Positions 14,462-17,421 of a DNA stretch of 17,421 bases are shown here, piece after piece (the stretch's first letter is position 1; each line of letters begins with the position of its first letter). The DNA is from 38-11 sp964539975 (GTDB taxonomy: Bacteria; Bacillota; Clostridia; Tissierellales; Dethiosulfatibacteraceae), in NCBI GenBank assembly GCA_964539975.1, contig CAZIKK010000030.1:1-17421 (forward strand), given 5' to 3'. The notes below the pieces were generated by a model. That model was not told the origin of the DNA and did not search any database. It was given only the letters and a program-made list of their open reading frames with translations. The position numbers and the translations under genes were made by a program.

Positions 14462-15826
14462 ATGGAAGAAAAACTATTAATCGGGAATGAAACGAAGACC
14501 ATACTAAATGCACTGCATGATGGGGTTCTAATTATTGACCATTTGGCAATTGTTAGATATGTAAATCCGGCCTACACACGAATCACCGGGGTCAATTCAA
14601 AAGAGATTATTGGAAAGCCAATTGTCGATGTTCGTCGAGGCGCAAGGTTGCCAAAAGTTCTTGAAGGGGGTGAAAAAATCCTTCTGGCAAAAAGGATGGA
14701 AAACGGAGTGGATTATTTCGTTAACATGTCCCCTATTTATTCAAACGGAAGAATTGTTGGAGGGATCTCTTTGGTATTAGGAATAAAAGAGGTTCTGGAG
14801 CTGTCGAAAGAAGTAAAAGAATATAGAAATGAGATTAAAAACCTTGAAAACCGCTTAAGGTCGATGCATCGTGCAAAATACACATTTGATAGCATTATAA
14901 GTGAAGACAAAGCATCGAGAGAAGTAAAAAAAACAGCTTATAAGATTGCTCAAAAAGAAACATCAATTTTGATAACTGGGGAGAGCGGAACAGGAAAAGA
15001 GTTATATGCTCAAGCCATTCATAATGCTTCTAAAAGAAAAGAAGGTCCATTTGTTCCAATCAACTGTGCCGCATTCAATCCTAATCTCTTGGAGAGCGAA
15101 TTGTTTGGTTACCAGCAAGGTGCATTTACAGGAGCGTCAAAAGAGGGCAAAGCTGGCTTATTCGAAGCAGCCACACAAGGAACTATTTTCTTGGATGAAA
15201 TATCAGAAATGGATGTCAATTTGCAATCCAAACTGTTGCGTGTCTTACAAGAAGGTGTGGTAAGGCGTGTGGGGAGCATTAAAGAGATTCCAATTGATGT
15301 GAGAGTTATTGCTGCAACAAACAAGAATCTTGAAGAATTAATTTTAAAAAACGATTTCAGAGAGGATCTCTATTACCGGATTGCCGTGTTCCCTTTAAAT
15401 ATTCCTCCTTTGAGAGATCGAACCAACGACATTATGCCCATTATTCGGTTTTATATTGAACGTGAAGAAAACAAAATAAAAAGACGCATCGATGTCTGTG
15501 AAGAAGCAGAGCGTATGCTAATTCAGTACGACTGGCCTGGCAACATTCGAGAGTTGCGTAATTCTATTGAGTTTGCTTACAACATGATGGATGATAGTAC
15601 AATAGAAGCAAAAGATCTGCCAATGAGGATTCAAAGGAGTTTTTTGCGTCAGAACAAAAAAGAAATGAAATGCGAAAACCTTGCTGATTTGGTAAGAAGG
15701 ATTGAGAAACAAGAAATAGAGAAAGCGCTAGTCATTTTTGGAGAGGATACGGAAGGGAAAAAGGAAGTAGCTAAGAGGTTGGGCATTTCCTTAGCCACCC
15801 TTTATAATAAATTAAGCAAATTCTAA
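14462..15826 (+). CDS. PAS-domain sigma-54-dependent activator (bEBP)
   Basis: The 454-aa protein has a PAS sensor (residues about 10-108), a charged coiled-coil linker (110-137), a sigma-54 AAA+ domain (about 143-375) and a Fis-type helix-turn-helix (about 410-454). In the AAA+ domain, Walker A GESGTGKE is at 173-180, the sigma-54-contacting GAFTGA loop at 220-225, Walker B TIFLDE at 241-246, and REDLYYRIAVF carries the arginine finger. With no receiver domain, it probably senses a small molecule through PAS. A sigma-54 promoter and three matching dyads lie in the 210 nt downstream, so it most likely activates the CitMHS transporter operon. One dyad overlaps its own stop codon. Confidence 0.95.
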   Translation: MEEKLLIGNETKTILNALHDGVLIIDHLAIVRYVNPAYTRITGVNSKEIIGKPIVDVRRGARLPKVLEGGEKILLAKRMENGVDYFVNMSPIYSNGRIVGGISLVLGIKEVLELSKEVKEYRNEIKNLENRLRSMHRAKYTFDSIISEDKASREVKKTAYKIAQKETSILITGESGTGKELYAQAIHNASKRKEGPFVPINCAAFNPNLLESELFGYQQGAFTGASKEGKAGLFEAATQGTIFLDEISEMDVNLQSKLLRVLQEGVVRRVGSIKEIPIDVRVIAATNKNLEELILKNDFREDLYYRIAVFPLNIPPLRDRTNDIMPIIRFYIEREENKIKRRIDVCEEAERMLIQYDWPGNIRELRNSIEFAYNMMDDSTIEAKDLPMRIQRSFLRQNKKEMKCENLADLVRRIEKQEIEKALVIFGEDTEGKKEVAKRLGISLATLYNKLSKF

Positions 15827-15836
15827 AAACCTGGAA
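15821..15836. promoter_or_regulatory. Candidate activator site 1, TTCTA-N6-TGGAA
   Basis: TTCTA-AAAACC-TGGAA is a near-symmetric 16-bp site overlapping the stop codon of the activator gene. It differs from sites 2 and 3 by one base in the right half. Its start is 30 bp upstream of that of site 2, close to three helical turns. It would lie about 180 bp upstream of the expected transporter start. Confidence 0.45.
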
Positions 15837-15850
15837 TCGTGGATAAACGG

Positions 15851-15866
15851 TTCTAAAAAAATAGAA
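15851..15866. promoter_or_regulatory. Candidate activator site 2, TTCTA-N6-TAGAA
   Basis: A perfect dyad TTCTA-AAAAAA-TAGAA, with the same half-sites and spacing as site 3. It lies about 150 bp upstream of the expected sigma-54 start, within the usual range for enhancer sites. Confidence 0.55.
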
Positions 15867-15929
15867 AAACAAGGGTTACTTGAAAAATGCGTCAGTGAGG
15901 AGCTGCTTGTGCAAACGCTAGCATAATTA

Positions 15930-15945
15930 TTCTAACAGATTAGAA
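15930..15945. promoter_or_regulatory. Candidate activator site 3, TTCTA-N6-TAGAA
   Basis: TTCTA-ACAGAT-TAGAA, extended to 8-bp arms TATTCTAA and TTAGAATA around CAGA (15928-15947). It is about 73 bp upstream of the expected start of the transporter transcript. It could also be a hairpin in a read-through RNA, but the repetition of the same half-sites favours protein binding. Confidence 0.55.
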
Positions 15946-15983
15946 TATAAGCCTTTTAAGATGCCAATATAGGGGGGTTATAG

Positions 15984-16000
15984 TTGGCATGCAATTTGCA
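15984..16000 (+). promoter_or_regulatory. Sigma-54 (-24/-12) promoter of the transporter operon
   Basis: TTGGCATGCAATTTGCA matches the TTGGCACG-N4-TTGCA consensus except for T in place of C, with GG at 15986-15987 and GC at 15998-15999, exactly 12 bp apart. Transcription should start near 16011, about 26 nt ahead of the transporter ATG. The adjacent sigma-54 activator gene and dyad sites support it. The left half forms one arm of an inverted repeat, ATGCCAA with TTGGCAT (15961-15990). Confidence 0.88.
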
Positions 16001-16036
16001 ATTATTAAATGCAATTAAAATTTAGGAGGTTTGTAT

Positions 16037-17332
16037 ATGTTAGCATTTTTAGGATTCATCACAATTGCAATACTACTAGCATTGGTCATGACAAAGCGGG
16101 CATCCGTTGTTGTGGCATTGATCGTTGTGCCGATAATAACGGCATTGATTGGTGGGTTTGGAACAGATATCGCTGGTTTTATGACAAATGGTATCCGATC
16201 TATCGCACCAACCGGGGTTATGTTTATCTTTGCCATCTTGTTTTTTGGCATTTTGACAGACGCCGGTACTTTCAATCCAATTATTGATAAAATTTTGAAA
16301 ATAGTTGGTAAAGATCCGGTAAAGATAGCGATGGGTACCGCCGTACTAGGAATGTTGGTGCATCTAGATGGCTCAGGGGCGACTACCTTTCTGATTGCCA
16401 TTCCAGCTCTATTGCCTCTTTACGATGCATTGGGTATGAGAAGAACCACATTGGCGACAATTGTTGCGTTATCAGCAGGAACGATGAATGTCCTTCCTTG
16501 GGGTGGACCAACTATTAGAGCTGCAACAGCTATGGAGATTTCTGTTACCGAACTGTTCAATCCGTTATTGATTCCTGTACTGATTGGATTGGCAACAGTA
16601 GTGTTTGTTGCTTTCTTACTTGGTAAACAAGAAAGAAAACGCATTGGGGACGGATCAGACGTAGATGTGACTCAAACAAGTGAGAAAGATGAAAAGAAAG
16701 CTGAATTGGAACGACCAAAATTATTCCCGATTAATTTATTAATGATTGTATTGGCAGTAACAGCTTTGATTTCAGGATTCTTGCCTGCACAAGTTGTCTT
16801 TATGATTGCATTTGCGGGTGCATTGGTTGTAAACTATCCCAATGTTAAAGATCAAAGAGAGCGGATTGATGCGCATGCAAAAGCTTCTTTGATGATGGCC
16901 AGTATTCTATTTGCAGCGGGAGCCTTTACGGGTATTCTATCTGGAACAGGCATGATCACAGCAATGGCAGAAACAGCAGTTGAAGCTATTCCGACAACAT
17001 TAGGTGCAAGAATACCATTATTGACTGGTGTGATTTCCATGCCGGCAAGCCTTTTGTTCGATCCAGATTCCTTCTACTTTGGAGTCTTGCCTGTATTGTC
17101 TAGCACAGCAGCACAATTTGGCGTAGATCCAGTAAGTGTGGGAAGAGCCGCAATACTTGGGCAAATGACAACAGGATTCCCAGTAAGCCCATTAACAGGA
17201 GCTACTTTCTTGTTGATAGGTTTGACAGGCGTAGATTTAGGAGATCACCAAAGAAAAACCATCCCTTACGCATTTTTAGTGACCATCGTTATGCTGGTAA
17301 TCTCTGTCGTAATGGGTGTTATTCCAATATAA
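16037..17332 (+). CDS. CitMHS-family organic acid transporter
   Basis: A polytopic membrane protein (431 aa, about 11-12 hydrophobic segments) of the CitMHS family, whose known members carry citrate as a metal complex in symport with protons. Family stretches seen are LVMTKRASVVVALIVVP near the N-terminus, VHLDGSGATTFLIAIPALLP, GTMNVLPWGGPTIRAATA, and DPDSFYFGVLPVL in the C-terminal half. A charged loop at about 198-232 separates the halves. The substrate may be citrate or another carboxylate. ATG at 16037 is chosen because AGGAGG lies 7 nt upstream; a TTG at 16031 is less likely. It is led by a sigma-54 promoter and followed after 45 nt by an AtuA-like gene with a strong ribosome binding site, suggesting one uptake and catabolism operon. 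Confidence 0.92.
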   Translation: MLAFLGFITIAILLALVMTKRASVVVALIVVPIITALIGGFGTDIAGFMTNGIRSIAPTGVMFIFAILFFGILTDAGTFNPIIDKILKIVGKDPVKIAMGTAVLGMLVHLDGSGATTFLIAIPALLPLYDALGMRRTTLATIVALSAGTMNVLPWGGPTIRAATAMEISVTELFNPLLIPVLIGLATVVFVAFLLGKQERKRIGDGSDVDVTQTSEKDEKKAELERPKLFPINLLMIVLAVTALISGFLPAQVVFMIAFAGALVVNYPNVKDQRERIDAHAKASLMMASILFAAGAFTGILSGTGMITAMAETAVEAIPTTLGARIPLLTGVISMPASLLFDPDSFYFGVLPVLSSTAAQFGVDPVSVGRAAILGQMTTGFPVSPLTGATFLLIGLTGVDLGDHQRKTIPYAFLVTIVMLVISVVMGVIPI

Positions 17333-17377
17333 GCAATTAAGTTTGACAACTGGTGATTAAGCATACAAGGAGGAGAA

Positions 17378-17421
17378 ATGAAAAAGATTAGGATAGGAAG
17401 TGGTGCTGGCTATGCAGGAGA
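17378..17421 (+). CDS. AtuA/DUF1446-like protein, cut by window edge
   Basis: Only the first 14 codons are in the window. They read MKKIRIGSGAGYAG, which matches the usual beginning of the acyclic terpene utilisation AtuA (DUF1446) family, preceded by AAGGAGGAG. AtuA-like genes are often found next to transporters and acyl-CoA or hydroxy-acid enzymes. With so little sequence the family call is by N-terminus and context only. No terminator separates it from the transporter, so it is probably in the same sigma-54-driven operon. Confidence 0.6.
   Translation, partial: MKKIRIGSGAGYAG

Noticed and set aside
17343..17367. TTGACA with CATACA as a promoter before the AtuA-like gene
   Set aside because: The spacer is only 13 bp and the -10 is weak; read-through from the sigma-54 promoter is simpler.
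1..17421. CRISPR arrays, insertion sequences, tRNA or rRNA genes, prophage
   Set aside because: No regularly spaced repeats, transposase or integrase frames, or recognisable structural RNA genes beyond the riboswitches were seen on either strand.

Overview
The window (17,421 bases, AT-rich, strong GGAGG-type ribosome binding sites) looks like the chromosome of an anaerobic, amino-acid-fermenting member of the Clostridia (Eubacterium acidaminophilum, Clostridioides or Alkaliphilus type). The main evidence is a complete glycine reductase operon with two in-frame UGA selenocysteine codons, led by a tandem glycine riboswitch. I saw no rRNA, tRNA, CRISPR array, transposase or prophage gene.

Left end, minus strand (about 1-2870): a terminator, then a large secreted protein with a beta-propeller-like region, an SdrD/Cna-B-like domain and an unassigned C-terminal region. 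Its leader of about 370 nt is the most unusual part of the window. From the promoter onward it carries a cyclic di-GMP class I (GEMM) aptamer with its own intrinsic terminator, then a cyclic di-GMP class II aptamer (pseudoknot and AACCGACC signature) with a second terminator, then a short candidate leader ORF with a near-perfect Shine-Dalgarno sequence. In both units the terminator 5' arm is made of aptamer nucleotides, so I infer two ON switches in series for the same second messenger.

Centre, plus strand (2946-9975): a consensus promoter, a tandem glycine riboswitch with an overlapping terminator, then grdX, grdE, grdB (Sec350), trxA, grdA (Sec44), grdC and grdD. Together these encode glycine reduction to acetyl phosphate and ammonia: GrdE/GrdB bind glycine, GrdA carries the carboxymethyl-selenoether, GrdC/GrdD release acetyl phosphate, and thioredoxin supplies electrons. 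No trxB is present in the window, and the gene order is not the one I recall from well-known grd clusters. The operon ends in a long inverted repeat. Its loop carries a promoter-like element and its 3' arm the ribosome binding site of the next gene, a 2H-phosphoesterase (LigT-like).

Region 10528-14002, plus strand: an apparent three-gene operon with its own consensus promoter, encoding a VTC/polyphosphate-polymerase domain protein, a DUF4956 membrane protein and a membrane-anchored CotH-family kinase. The joint function is not established to my knowledge.

Region 14067-17421, plus strand: a small VOC-fold protein, a PAS-AAA+-Fis sigma-54 activator, and an intergenic region with a good sigma-54 (-24/-12) promoter preceded by three dyads of the form TTCTA-N6-TRGAA. 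These are followed by a CitMHS-family transporter and the first codons of an AtuA/DUF1446-like gene cut by the window edge. The simplest reading is an organic-acid uptake and catabolism operon switched on by the adjacent activator.
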